Under the pieces are notes generated by a model. That model saw nothing but the letters and a program-made list of their open reading frames with translations, did no database searches and was not told the origin of the DNA. Source: Methanothermobacter sp049720995 (GTDB lineage: Archaea > Methanobacteriota > Methanobacteria > Methanobacteriales > Methanothermobacteraceae). Taken from it: a stretch of DNA of 64,000 nucleotides. This document shows, in pieces, positions 1 through 8,322 of this stretch. The translations under genes and the position numbers were made by a program. The stretch covers positions 62,001 to 126,000 of the forward strand of contig NZ_JBNASF010000001.1 of the NCBI RefSeq assembly GCF_049720995.1, written 5' to 3'. Position 1 is the first letter of the stretch. Each line of letters starts with the position of its first letter.

Positions 1-345
1 GGCCATGTCCATCTGGTCCTGGAGCATGTCAAGTCCCATTCCAGGGTTCAATGATGCCTGTTCCCGCAGCTTTGCCTGGTACTCCTCCATTGCAACCTCC
101 GGGTCTATCTCAACCGCGTAGAGGTTATCTGTTATCATGGTTGGTGTGTGACCTATCTCCCTCTCAAGTGAATCTGAAAGTGAGTGTGCGGGGTCGGTTG
201 AGATAACCAGTGTCTTCTTACCTGATCTGGCCATCCACAGTGCTGTTGCAGCTGATATGGTTGTTTTACCAACGCCTCCCTTTCCACCTATAAACACGAA
301 TGTTGTTTTGCCCTTATTGAACTTGAAAAGATCCTTAAATGCCAT
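1..345 (-). CDS. ArsA/GET3-type ATPase, 3' end cut off by window
   Basis: The minus strand encodes the first 115 residues of an ArsA-family ATPase. It begins MAFKDLFKFNKGKTTFVFIG and continues into the deviant Walker A motif GGKGGVGKT, then a segment with STDPAHSLSDSL, the switch region typical of ArsA/GET3. These ATPases drive arsenite pumps or, in the GET3 branch, deliver tail-anchored membrane proteins. Archaeal members are usually GET3-like and no arsenite permease gene lies beside it here, so an arsenic role should not be assumed. The ATG at 345 has a strong AGGAGG-type Shine-Dalgarno at about 351-357. The gene is divergent from nadE. The C-terminal half lies outside the window. Confidence 0.88.
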   Translation of the reverse strand, partial: MAFKDLFKFNKGKTTFVFIGGKGGVGKTTISAATALWMARSGKKTLVISTDPAHSLSDSLEREIGHTPTMITDNLYAVEIDPEVAMEEYQAKLREQASLNPGMGLDMLQDQMDMA

Positions 346-417
346 TGTACTCCTCCTGTAGGAATCCATGATGCTGATGAACACCTTCACATGTTACCTT
401 ACATTGATTTATATGGT

Positions 418-430
418 TATATAAAATATA
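418..430 (+). promoter_or_regulatory. TATA box of nadE
   Basis: TTATATAAAATAT lies about 50 nt before the nadE start at 475. An archaeal transcript would start near 450, giving a leader that contains the Shine-Dalgarno GGAGAGGGTGG at 460-470. This also argues against the in-frame ATG at 391, which would precede the transcript start. Confidence 0.5.
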
Positions 431-474
431 CCCTACCTACTTTTAACCATTGCTACTTTGGAGAGGGTGGTTCC

Positions 475-1254
475 ATGAGATGTGTTCCAGGGCTTGGTCC
501 CCATGTGAGGAAGAGAATAGAGGAGTTCATAAAGGCCATGGTGGCTGATAGCGGGACAGAGGGCGTTGTACTGGGTCTCAGTGGGGGTGTGGACTCTTCA
601 ACGGTCGCCTACCTTGCATCAGAGGCCCTTGGCCCCGAGAGGGTTCTTGGCATAATCATGCCATCCAACACAACACCCCCTGAGGACCTTAAACATGCGA
701 AACTTGTTGCAGAGGAAACAGGGATAGAATGTGAAACCGTGGACATTGAACCCGTTCTGAATTCCTTCAGTAGTATATGCGGTCACCGGCCCAGCAGACT
801 TGCTGTGGCAAACCTCAAACCAAGGGCGAGAATGATGGTCCTCTACTACCATGCAAACTCCATGAACCGGCTTGTAGCAGGTACCGGTAACCGTACAGAG
901 CTCCTTGTGGGTTACTTCACAAAATACGGTGATGGAGGGGTTGACATGCTTCCAATCGGAGGCCTCTACAAGAAACAGGTCCGTATGCTTGCAGAGGAGC
1001 TTGGTGTTCCATCCGAGATAATATCCAAGGCTCCAACAGCCGGCCTCTGGCCCGGTCAGACCGATGAGGAGGAATTGGGGATAAGCTACGATGTCCTGGA
1101 TGAGATCCTCTGTCTGCTGGTTGATAAAAAAATGGGGGTTCTTAAGGTCGCATCTGAGCTTGGAGTGCCGGCTGAAGAGGTTGGTCGGATACAAGGGATG
1201 ATCCATGCAGCGGGGCACAAACTCAGGCCCCCTGAAATAGCCGATTCAGGGTGA
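475..1254 (+). CDS. nadE: NH3-dependent NAD(+) synthetase
   Basis: A 259-residue protein of the ammonia-dependent NadE class, with no N-terminal glutaminase domain. It adenylates nicotinate adenine dinucleotide and amidates it to NAD in the cytoplasm. The PP-loop motif LSGGVDSS is near residue 36, followed by the family signature around GTGNRTELLVGYFTKYGDGG, and then PTAGLWPGQTDEEELG, which closes the active site. The ATG at 475 (MRCVPGLG) is chosen because GGAGAGGGTGG sits just before it. An upstream in-frame ATG at 391 would add 28 residues unlike the family. The gene is followed after 4 nt by cutA, so the two are probably co-transcribed with leuS. Confidence 0.93.
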   Translation: MRCVPGLGPHVRKRIEEFIKAMVADSGTEGVVLGLSGGVDSSTVAYLASEALGPERVLGIIMPSNTTPPEDLKHAKLVAEETGIECETVDIEPVLNSFSSICGHRPSRLAVANLKPRARMMVLYYHANSMNRLVAGTGNRTELLVGYFTKYGDGGVDMLPIGGLYKKQVRMLAEELGVPSEIISKAPTAGLWPGQTDEEELGISYDVLDEILCLLVDKKMGVLKVASELGVPAEEVGRIQGMIHAAGHKLRPPEIADSG

Positions 1255-1258
1255 TCTG

Positions 1259-1576
1259 ATGTTCACACTGATATACATAACGACCTCCGGCCAGGAGGAA
1301 TCAGGAAGGATCGGACGTAAACTTGTTGAGGAGAGGCTCGCAGCCTGCGTGAATATCATACCCTCCATAAAATCATTCTACCACTGGGAGGGCTCCCTTG
1401 AGGAGGATGAGGAGTCGGTCCTTATTGTTAAAACAACCGGTGAACTATCCCGGCAAATAATTAAAAGAGTGAGGGAACTACATAGTTATGATAACCCATG
1501 CATAATTTCAATTCCCATAACAGGGGGATCCCGTGATTACCTTGAATGGTTAAATAATGAAGTCAAAAAGCCATGA
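1259..1576 (+). CDS. cutA: Divalent-cation tolerance protein CutA
   Basis: A 105-residue CutA1 homologue at full family length. It shows the conserved ERLAACVN segment, the FYHWEG strand and the C-terminal motif YDNPCIISIPITGGSRDYL. CutA proteins form very stable ferredoxin-like trimers. The name comes from copper tolerance in E. coli, but the function in archaea is not established. It lies 4 nt behind nadE and 13 nt before the preferred leuS start, so the three look like one transcript. Confidence 0.93.
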   Translation: MFTLIYITTSGQEESGRIGRKLVEERLAACVNIIPSIKSFYHWEGSLEEDEESVLIVKTTGELSRQIIKRVRELHSYDNPCIISIPITGGSRDYLEWLNNEVKKP

Positions 1577-1589
1577 TGGCGGTGATTCA

Positions 1590-4406
1590 GTGGATATTGA
1601 GAGTAAATGGCGCGATAAGTGGAGAGATGCAGGAATATTTCATGCTGACCCGGATGACAGAGAGAAGATCTTTCTGACAGTTGCCTACCCATACCCCAGC
1701 GGTGCCATGCACATAGGACACGGCAGGACCTACACGGTCCCGGATGTCTATGCACGCTTCAAGAGGATGCAGGGATACAACGTCCTCTTTCCAATGGCCT
1801 GGCATGTCACAGGGGCCCCGGTAATAGGAATAGCCAGGAGGATACAGAAAAAGGATCCCTGGACCCTTAAGATCTACAGGGAGGTCCACAAAGTACCAGA
1901 GGAGGAACTTGAACGCTTCAGTGACCCTGAATACATCGTTGAATACTTCAGCAGGGAATACCGTTCTGTGATGGAGGATATGGGTTACTCCATAGACTGG
2001 AGGCGCGAATTCAAGACCACAGACCCCACCTACAGCAGGTTCATACAGTGGCAGATAGGGAAGCTCCGTGACATGGGCCTTGTGAGGAAGGGTGCACATC
2101 CAGTGAAGTACTGCCCTGACTGTGAAAACCCGGTCGGTGACCATGACCTCCTTGAGGGGGAGGGTGTGGCCATAAACCAGCTCACGCTCCTCAAGTTCAG
2201 AATAGATGATTCATACCTTGTTGCGGCCACATTCAGGCCCGAAACAATCTACGGTGCAACCAATCTCTGGTTGAACCCGGAGGAGGAGTACGTGAGGGTA
2301 CGGACAGGCGGTGAGGACTGGATAGTAAGCCGTGCCTCCCTTGATAACCTGTCCCACCAGAAGCTGGACCTTGAGGTTGAGGGTGATGTGGACCCTGAGG
2401 AACTCATTGGAAGAGAAGCTGAAAATCCTGTGACTGGAGAAATGCATCCAATACTTCCAGCATCATTTGTTGACCCTGAATATGCAACTGGAGTTGTCTT
2501 CTCTGTGCCTGCCCATGCGCCTGCAGACTTCATAGCACTTGAGGACCTCAGGAAGAACTCTGAACTGGTTGAGAGGTATGGTCTCGGTGATGTTATTGAG
2601 GGCCTCGAACCCATCAATGTGATCACAGTTGAGGGTTACGGAAGTTTCCCTGCGGTAGAGGTCATCCAGAAATTCGGAGTTGAAAGTCAGGAGGATGAAC
2701 GACTTGAGGACGCCACAGGGGAACTCTACAAGGTTGAACATGCCAGGGGTGTGATGAGCAGCCACATCCCTGTTTACGGGGGAATGAAGGTTTCAGAGGC
2801 CCGTGAAGTCATAGCAGATGAACTGAAATCTGAGGGCCTGGCCGATGAGATGTACGAGTTTGCAGAACGCCCTGTGATATGCCGCTGCGGTGGAAGGTGC
2901 GTTGTGAGGCTCATGGAGGACCAGTGGTTCATGAAGTACTCCGATGAGGACTGGAAGGAGCTGGCCCACAGGTGCCTCTCTAGCATGAAGATAATACCAG
3001 AGGAGGTCCGGGCCAACTTCCAGTACTACATTGACTGGCTGAATGACTGGGCATGCTCCAGGAGGATAGGTCTCGGTACAAGGCTCCCCTGGGATGATAG
3101 GTGGATAATAGAGCCCCTCACCGATTCAACAATCTACATGGCCTACTACACCATAGCCCATAAACTGAAGGAGATGGACCCTGAGAAACTGGATGATGAG
3201 TTCTTTGACAGTGTCTTCCTTGATGAATCCGGAGTGTGGGATGAACTCAGAGAGGAATTCGGCTACTGGTACCCCCTTGACTGGAGGTTATCTGCCAAGG
3301 ACCTCATAGGTAACCATCTGACATTTCATATATTCCATCACTCCGCCATATTCCCTGAATCCCGCTGGCCCCGGGGTGTCGTTGTCTTTGGGATGGGTCT
3401 CCTTGAGGGTAACAAGATGTCCTCATCCAAGGGCAACGTGATACTGCTGCGGGATGCAATAGAGAGGCATGGCGCAGATGTTGTGCGCCTATTCCTCATG
3501 TCATCTGCAGAGCCCTGGCAGGACTTCGACTGGAGGGAGAAGGAGGTTACAGGGACCAGGAGGCGCATCGAATGGTTCAGGGACTTTGGTGAAAGGGTCT
3601 CTGATATCTGGGAAGGGGAACTGGTCCTCTCAGAGCTTCCTGAATTTGAGCCTGAAAGTTTCGCGGGTAAATGGATGATCTGTCAACTTAACCACAGGAT
3701 ACGTGGGGCTACAGAGGCCCTTGAGTCATTCCAGACCCGTAAAGCAGTTCAGGAGGCGCTTTATCTTCTCAAAAAGGACGTAGACCACTACATGGCCCGT
3801 GTTGATGGCCGTGTGGACATGGAGGTTAAAATGGTGCTTGCACATGTGCTAAGCGCCTGGATAAGGCTCATGGCACCATTCACCCCATACACAGCCGAGG
3901 AGATGTGGGAGAGATACGGTGGTGAGGGCTTCGTATCAGAGGCCTCCTGGCCAGGTTTCAGGAATGACGCCATAAGCAGGGAGGTCCAGGTTGCAGAGGA
4001 GATGGTCCAGAACACCGTCAGGGATATTCAGGAGATCATAAAGATACTGGACGCCCGGCCTGAGAGGGTGCACCTGTACATATCACCACCCTGGAAGTGG
4101 GATGTCCTGAGAATAGCGGCGGATGTTGGAAAACCTGATATGGGGGCCATAATGGGGAGGGTTTCAGCCTCAGGAGTCCACAGCAACATGAAGGAGGTCT
4201 CTGAATTCGTGAGGAGGATCCTCCGGGATGCAGGTAAATCTGAGGTTGTTGAGGTGGACGAGTACAGTGTACTGGTTGATGCCAGTGACTACATTGAATC
4301 AGAGGTGGGGGCTGATGTGGTGATCCACCGTGACGCAGACTACGACCCTGAAAACAAGGCCTCCAATGCTGTTCCCCTTAAACCAGCAATATACCTTGAG
4401 ACGTGA
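1590..4406 (+). CDS. leuS: Leucyl-tRNA synthetase (archaeal type)
   Basis: A class I aminoacyl-tRNA synthetase of about 938 residues that charges tRNA-Leu. The HIGH signature is HIGHGRTYTVPD near residue 43, and the KMSKS equivalent is KMSSSKGN near residue 612. A CP1 editing insertion (TFRPETIYGATNLW) and a zinc-binding CxxC pair (YCPDCENPVGDHD) lie between. Overall length and order fit archaeal and eukaryotic cytosolic LeuRS. I prefer the GTG at 1590 because GGTGAT ends 3 nt before it, the usual arrangement in this window. An in-frame ATG at 1557 inside cutA has no such site. Confidence 0.95.
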   Translation: MDIESKWRDKWRDAGIFHADPDDREKIFLTVAYPYPSGAMHIGHGRTYTVPDVYARFKRMQGYNVLFPMAWHVTGAPVIGIARRIQKKDPWTLKIYREVHKVPEEELERFSDPEYIVEYFSREYRSVMEDMGYSIDWRREFKTTDPTYSRFIQWQIGKLRDMGLVRKGAHPVKYCPDCENPVGDHDLLEGEGVAINQLTLLKFRIDDSYLVAATFRPETIYGATNLWLNPEEEYVRVRTGGEDWIVSRASLDNLSHQKLDLEVEGDVDPEELIGREAENPVTGEMHPILPASFVDPEYATGVVFSVPAHAPADFIALEDLRKNSELVERYGLGDVIEGLEPINVITVEGYGSFPAVEVIQKFGVESQEDERLEDATGELYKVEHARGVMSSHIPVYGGMKVSEAREVIADELKSEGLADEMYEFAERPVICRCGGRCVVRLMEDQWFMKYSDEDWKELAHRCLSSMKIIPEEVRANFQYYIDWLNDWACSRRIGLGTRLPWDDRWIIEPLTDSTIYMAYYTIAHKLKEMDPEKLDDEFFDSVFLDESGVWDELREEFGYWYPLDWRLSAKDLIGNHLTFHIFHHSAIFPESRWPRGVVVFGMGLLEGNKMSSSKGNVILLRDAIERHGADVVRLFLMSSAEPWQDFDWREKEVTGTRRRIEWFRDFGERVSDIWEGELVLSELPEFEPESFAGKWMICQLNHRIRGATEALESFQTRKAVQEALYLLKKDVDHYMARVDGRVDMEVKMVLAHVLSAWIRLMAPFTPYTAEEMWERYGGEGFVSEASWPGFRNDAISREVQVAEEMVQNTVRDIQEIIKILDARPERVHLYISPPWKWDVLRIAADVGKPDMGAIMGRVSASGVHSNMKEVSEFVRRILRDAGKSEVVEVDEYSVLVDASDYIESEVGADVVIHRDADYDPENKASNAVPLKPAIYLET

Positions 4407-4420
4407 GTTTAAAGGGGACA

Positions 4421-4437
4421 TTTTACTTTTTTTGTTT
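4421..4437 (+). terminator. T-rich tract after leuS
   Basis: A run reading TTTTACTTTTTTTGTTT begins 15 nt after the leuS stop. Euryarchaeal RNA polymerase stops at such oligo-T tracts without needing a stem. It separates leuS from the convergent FAH-family gene. Confidence 0.4.
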
Positions 4438-4494
4438 ACCCCTACAGTTTGATCCTCTTTATTGAAAAGTTAATATACCTGCTTCAGGTGGATG

Positions 4495-5259
4495 TTATCT
4501 GAATGATTCAACCCTGTTTTCAAGGGTTCCCACACCCTCAACGGTTGCCCTGACGTTGTCTCCTGGTTTCATCTCTCCGACACCGGGTGGTGTGCCGGTT
4601 GCAATGACATCACCCGGCTCCAGTGTCATTATCTCTGATATGAATTCAACCAGTTCCTGGACGGTGAATATCATGTTGGATGTGCTGGATGACTGCCTGA
4701 TTACCCCATTGAGTTCAAGGGATATATCAAGGTTGTCGGGTCTGATATCAGTTTCTATGAATGGCCCTATTGGACAGAAGGTGTCAAAGCTCTTTGCACG
4801 GGTCCACTGGCCGTCACGCCTCTGTAGGTCCCTTGCAGTTACATCATTGAGGACCGTGTAACCTGCTATGAATTCATCCGCCTCCTCTGAATCAACGAAT
4901 CTCGCCCTTTCTGATATAACAGCCGCAAGTTCAACCTCATGGTCAACCTCAGAGGACATTGCAGGGTAGAGTATTGCATCACCATGGCCTATGATCGCTG
5001 TTGGTGGCTTGAGGAATATGACAGGTTCATCAGGGATGTCCATTCCAAGTTCAGCTGCATGGTCCCTGTAGTTGAGGCCCACACATATAACCTTTGAGGG
5101 TGAAACAGGTGGGAGGATCCTCACATCCCCCATACGATGTTCTGAGATAACCTCAGGGTCTTCAAGGAGGTAGTGACCGCTTTCAACTTCAAATACCTTT
5201 TCTCCATCTGTAAAGCCGCAGAGAACCCTTCCACCATCTGAAAACTGGAGGAACTTCAT
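4495..5259 (-). CDS. Fumarylacetoacetate hydrolase-family protein
   Basis: A 254-residue FAH-superfamily enzyme of the kind annotated as 2-hydroxyhepta-2,4-diene-1,7-dioate isomerase or acylpyruvase. Visible motifs are CVGLNYRDHAAELG near residue 59, the metal-binding EVDHEVELA, YTVLNDVTARDLQ and GDVIATGTPPGVG. Enzymes of this fold cleave or isomerise beta-diketo acids with Mg2+. Methanogens do not degrade aromatic amino acids, so a housekeeping role such as oxaloacetate tautomerase or acylpyruvate hydrolysis is more likely; that is inference. It lies 9 nt downstream of hisG on the same strand and is probably co-transcribed with it. Confidence 0.85.
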   Translation of the reverse strand: MKFLQFSDGGRVLCGFTDGEKVFEVESGHYLLEDPEVISEHRMGDVRILPPVSPSKVICVGLNYRDHAAELGMDIPDEPVIFLKPPTAIIGHGDAILYPAMSSEVDHEVELAAVISERARFVDSEEADEFIAGYTVLNDVTARDLQRRDGQWTRAKSFDTFCPIGPFIETDIRPDNLDISLELNGVIRQSSSTSNMIFTVQELVEFISEIMTLEPGDVIATGTPPGVGEMKPGDNVRATVEGVGTLENRVESFR

Positions 5260-5268
5260 TGATGCACC

Positions 5269-6132
5269 TCACGGGATTATTCTCTCAATTGGCACAACCA
5301 GTATATCCCTTGCCCCCACTGCCTTGAGTCTGTTAACCAGGTTGAAGACCTCCTTCTCATCCACAACCGCGTGGACAGCCACAACACCATTATCCGATAG
5401 CACCTCAGAGACCGTGGGTCCTGTCATGCCTGGCATGAGTGCCCTCACACGGTCAAGGTTATTCCGGTCTATGTTCAGCATTACGAGCCTGCGGCCCTCT
5501 GCATCTATAACTCCGCGTATACCTGTTCTGAGCTCCTCTATCAGCTGCCCCTTGCGTCTGTAACTTTCAGGGTTTGCTATGAGTTTCACTGAACTCTCAA
5601 GGATTGTGTCTATGACCTTCAGGTGGTTCATCCTGAGCGTGGTGCCGGTGCTGCTGAGGTCGGTTATGAGGTCCGCCACCCCGATGAAGGGTGCTATCTC
5701 CGTGGAACCTGTGAGTTCAACTATCTCGGCCCCTATGTTCCTTTTCCTGATGTAGTCCTCTGTTATCCCGGGGAACTCTGTTGCTATGACCGCACCGTCA
5801 GGTATGTCCTCTGGTTTCTCAATCGGAGAATCCTCAGGGGCTGCCAGGACAAGGCTGGCCCTCCCATAGTTCAGGTCCTCAAGTATTTCAACCTCGCTGC
5901 CCCTCTCCACTATGAGGTCGTATCCTGTGATACCAAGGTCAGCCGCCCCATCTGCAACGAATTCGGGTATATCGGCCGCCCTGCTGAACATGACATCGAT
6001 CTGGGGGTGCTGTGTCTTTGAAAATAGCTTCCTGTTAATTGTATCCTTCAGCCCCACACCTGCATTTTCAAGTAGCCTTATTGCAGGTTCGCTTATCCTT
6101 CCCTTTGAGGGAACCGCTATTCTTACCTTCAT
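5269..6132 (-). CDS. hisG: ATP phosphoribosyltransferase, long form
   Basis: A 287-residue HisG that condenses ATP with PRPP in the first step of histidine synthesis. The N-terminal periplasmic-binding-like catalytic lobes show AVPSKGR at the start, ADLGITGYDLIVE, and DLSSTGTTLRMNHL near residue 157, which binds PRPP phosphate. The C-terminal segment of about 80 residues (from about 205) is the ACT-like regulatory domain. Long-form HisG works without HisZ and is inhibited by histidine. hisB lies 35 kb away at 41315, so the his genes are dispersed. Confidence 0.94.
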   Translation of the reverse strand: MKVRIAVPSKGRISEPAIRLLENAGVGLKDTINRKLFSKTQHPQIDVMFSRAADIPEFVADGAADLGITGYDLIVERGSEVEILEDLNYGRASLVLAAPEDSPIEKPEDIPDGAVIATEFPGITEDYIRKRNIGAEIVELTGSTEIAPFIGVADLITDLSSTGTTLRMNHLKVIDTILESSVKLIANPESYRRKGQLIEELRTGIRGVIDAEGRRLVMLNIDRNNLDRVRALMPGMTGPTVSEVLSDNGVVAVHAVVDEKEVFNLVNRLKAVGARDILVVPIERIIP

Positions 6133-6227
6133 TCAATCCCTCGGTGACTCAAATAATTTATTGCGAATACCGTACACAAGTATCAGATCTGCAGAATCAC
6201 ATCACTTATATCTCTTTTAAAGGAACC

Positions 6228-6281
6228 TATATAATAGCTTTAGATTCATCTGGATTATAAGTTAAAACTTATAAGTTATAA
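6228..6281 (+). promoter_or_regulatory. Deaminase promoter with inverted-repeat candidate operator
   Basis: A TATA box TATATAAT at 6228-6235 predicts transcription starting near 6257. Exactly there, at 6255-6274, lies the inverted repeat TTATAAGTT-AA-AACTTATAA, with a further GTTATAA following it before the Shine-Dalgarno AGGTGAT. The same 9-bp arms recur as a perfect 20-bp palindrome before parA at 50638-50657. A repressor bound here would cover the transcription start. No regulator is identified. Confidence 0.5.
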
Positions 6282-6290
6282 GGTGATCCT

Positions 6291-7580
6291 ATGGAGAATG
6301 AGAGCATACTGGTACATGGCGCCCAGATCCTTGATGCGGCGGGCCTTCGCAGAGGATCCGTTCTGATGGAGGGTAACACCATAGAGGAGGTTTCAGACAG
6401 CCTGAGTCCCGGTGACGCTGACACCGTCATTGATGGCCACGGGAAACTCCTCATCCCGGGTCTTGTGAATACCCACACCCACCTCTCAATGACACTATTC
6501 AGGGGGATGGCGGATGACCTCCCCCTTGACAGGTGGCTGAACGATCACATCTGGCCAGCCGAAGCCCACCTCAACGGTGAATACTGCTATGCAGGGGCCC
6601 TGCTTGGATGCTTGGAGATGATAAGGTCAGGTACAACCACCTTCAATGACATGTACTTCTACATGGATGAAGTGGCCCGTGCAGTGGATGATGCGGGACT
6701 GAGATGCGTTCTAAGTCACGGGATGATAGACCTGGGGGATGATGATAGGAGGCGGGCTGAGATGAGGGAGAGCCTCAGGATAATCCGTGAATGCCATGGA
6801 ATGGCAGATGGACGCATAAAGGTTGCCCTTGGGCCCCACAGCCCATACACCTGTTCAGAGGAACTCCTCAGAGAAACTGCCCGCCTGGCAGCTGAACACG
6901 GTGTTGGTATCCATATCCATGTATCTGAAACAGAAGATGAGGTGAGGGAGGTCTCAGAGGCCCGTGGAATGTCTCCTGTTGAGTACCTGGATGCCACAGG
7001 TGTACTTGGTCCGGGGACCGTGGCCGCCCACTGCGTCTGGTTGAACAAAAATGAAATGGATATCCTCTCAGAGAGAGGGGTGAAGGTCTCACACAACCCC
7101 TCAAGCAATATGAAACTGGCATCAGGCATCTCACCTGTACCTGAACTCATAGGGAGGGGCGTTAACGTTTCCATCGGGACAGACGGTGCCGCCTCAAACA
7201 ATAACCTGGATATGTTTGAGGAGATGAAGACAGCCTCACTTCTCCAGAAGGTCAGCCTCCATGACCCGACAGCACTCCCTGCAATGGATGTATTCCGGAT
7301 GGCAACAGTGAACGGTGCTGAGGCCCTGGGAGTTAATTCTGGCCTCATAGAGGAGGGCAGGCTGGCGGATCTCGTGGTCTTAAACACCCGCAGGCCCCAC
7401 CTCACACCCTGGAGGAACCCCGCCTCACACCTCGTCTACTCTGCCGGTGGCGCTGATGTTGATGCTGTGATATGTGACGGGAGGATCCTGCTACTTGAAG
7501 GTGAACTGAAGGTGCTGGATGAGGAATACGTCATGGAACTTGCAGAGTGTGCTGCAGAGGAGCTTGCCTCAAAACAGTAG
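6291..7580 (+). CDS. 5'-deoxyadenosine / MTA / SAH deaminase, amidohydrolase family
   Basis: A 429-residue metal-dependent amidohydrolase. Metal-binding HTHLSM is near residue 61, followed by HIHVSETEDE, a HCVW segment and IGTDGAASNNNLDMFEEM near residue 290, all diagnostic of the MtaD/DadD group. These enzymes deaminate S-adenosylhomocysteine, methylthioadenosine and 5'-deoxyadenosine to inosine derivatives; in methanogens this clears radical SAM by-products and recycles methionine. The start has AGGTGAT just upstream. The promoter carries an inverted repeat (6255-6274). Assignment to one substrate (DadD or MtaD) cannot be made from sequence alone. Confidence 0.88.
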   Translation: MENESILVHGAQILDAAGLRRGSVLMEGNTIEEVSDSLSPGDADTVIDGHGKLLIPGLVNTHTHLSMTLFRGMADDLPLDRWLNDHIWPAEAHLNGEYCYAGALLGCLEMIRSGTTTFNDMYFYMDEVARAVDDAGLRCVLSHGMIDLGDDDRRRAEMRESLRIIRECHGMADGRIKVALGPHSPYTCSEELLRETARLAAEHGVGIHIHVSETEDEVREVSEARGMSPVEYLDATGVLGPGTVAAHCVWLNKNEMDILSERGVKVSHNPSSNMKLASGISPVPELIGRGVNVSIGTDGAASNNNLDMFEEMKTASLLQKVSLHDPTALPAMDVFRMATVNGAEALGVNSGLIEEGRLADLVVLNTRRPHLTPWRNPASHLVYSAGGADVDAVICDGRILLLEGELKVLDEEYVMELAECAAEELASKQ

Positions 7581-7591
7581 GATCTGGGAAG

Positions 7592-8263
7592 ATGATTGCA
7601 CTATTCGACATCGACAAAACCCTTATACACCGCTCAGAGGTCCATGAGGAGGCATTCAGCTATGCTTTCAGGGAGGTCTACGGTGTTGATGCCACCGTTG
7701 ACCTCATAGATTACCACGGAAAAACAGACCCCGCAATAGCCAGGGAGGTCCTCGGCCTCCTGGGCCTGGAATCAGAGGATATAAATGAGGGCATGGATGA
7801 CTTCCTCCATGAACTGGCAGTTTATGTGGAGAAAAACATCCAGTACGATGATATCAGGCTCATAGATGGTGTTATGGGGTTTCTTGAGGCGCTCAGATCC
7901 ATCAATGCTTGGATGGGAATTGTCACAGGGAACCTTGAGGAGATAGCCTTCATGAAGCTTGAAAGGGCTGGAATTGCAGGTTACTTCTCATTTGGGGGCT
8001 TTGGGAGTGACAGCCCCATAAGGGAGGAACTCACAGAAATCGCGGTTAAAAGGGGAACTGAAAGGTGCGCCTCAGGAAGAATCGTCCTCTTTGGTGACAC
8101 CCCCCACGATATGATGGCTGGAGCCCACGTGGGTGCCCTTAAGATTGGAATAGCAGCCGGGAGGTACGGGGAGGCAGAGCTCAGACGGGCGGGGGCTGAC
8201 CATGTTTTCAGGGACTACCTCAACCCCGAGATAATGAGTATAGTGACTTCTGAACAGTTTTAG
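7592..8263 (+). CDS. HAD-superfamily hydrolase (phosphoglycolate-phosphatase-like)
   Basis: About 223 residues. The first HAD motif ALFDIDKTLIH is at the very N terminus, motif II is in GIVTGNLEE near residue 109, and motif IV is in IVLFGDTPHDMMAGAHVG near residue 165. A helical cap (HEEAFSYAFREVYG) sits between motifs I and II, so this is a C1-cap haloacid-dehalogenase-like phosphatase with an Asp nucleophile. The substrate is unknown. The start codon is 11 nt after the deaminase stop, so the two probably share a transcript; an in-frame upstream start inside the deaminase gene is less likely because the HAD motif would be displaced from the N terminus. Confidence 0.82.
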   Translation: MIALFDIDKTLIHRSEVHEEAFSYAFREVYGVDATVDLIDYHGKTDPAIAREVLGLLGLESEDINEGMDDFLHELAVYVEKNIQYDDIRLIDGVMGFLEALRSINAWMGIVTGNLEEIAFMKLERAGIAGYFSFGGFGSDSPIREELTEIAVKRGTERCASGRIVLFGDTPHDMMAGAHVGALKIGIAAGRYGEAELRRAGADHVFRDYLNPEIMSIVTSEQF

Positions 8264-8322
8264 CTTTACCTGATTATCTCTTCAAATATATGGTGACCTT
8301 TGAGTGGTTTTAACTTAACTGC

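Noticed and set aside
1557..1589. Upstream ATG for leuS
   Set aside because: Overlaps cutA and lacks a Shine-Dalgarno; GTG 1590 has GGTGAT at the usual distance.
6716..7405. Long minus-strand reading frame inside the deaminase gene
   Set aside because: Serine- and arginine-rich shadow of the highly conserved deaminase; no Shine-Dalgarno or motifs.
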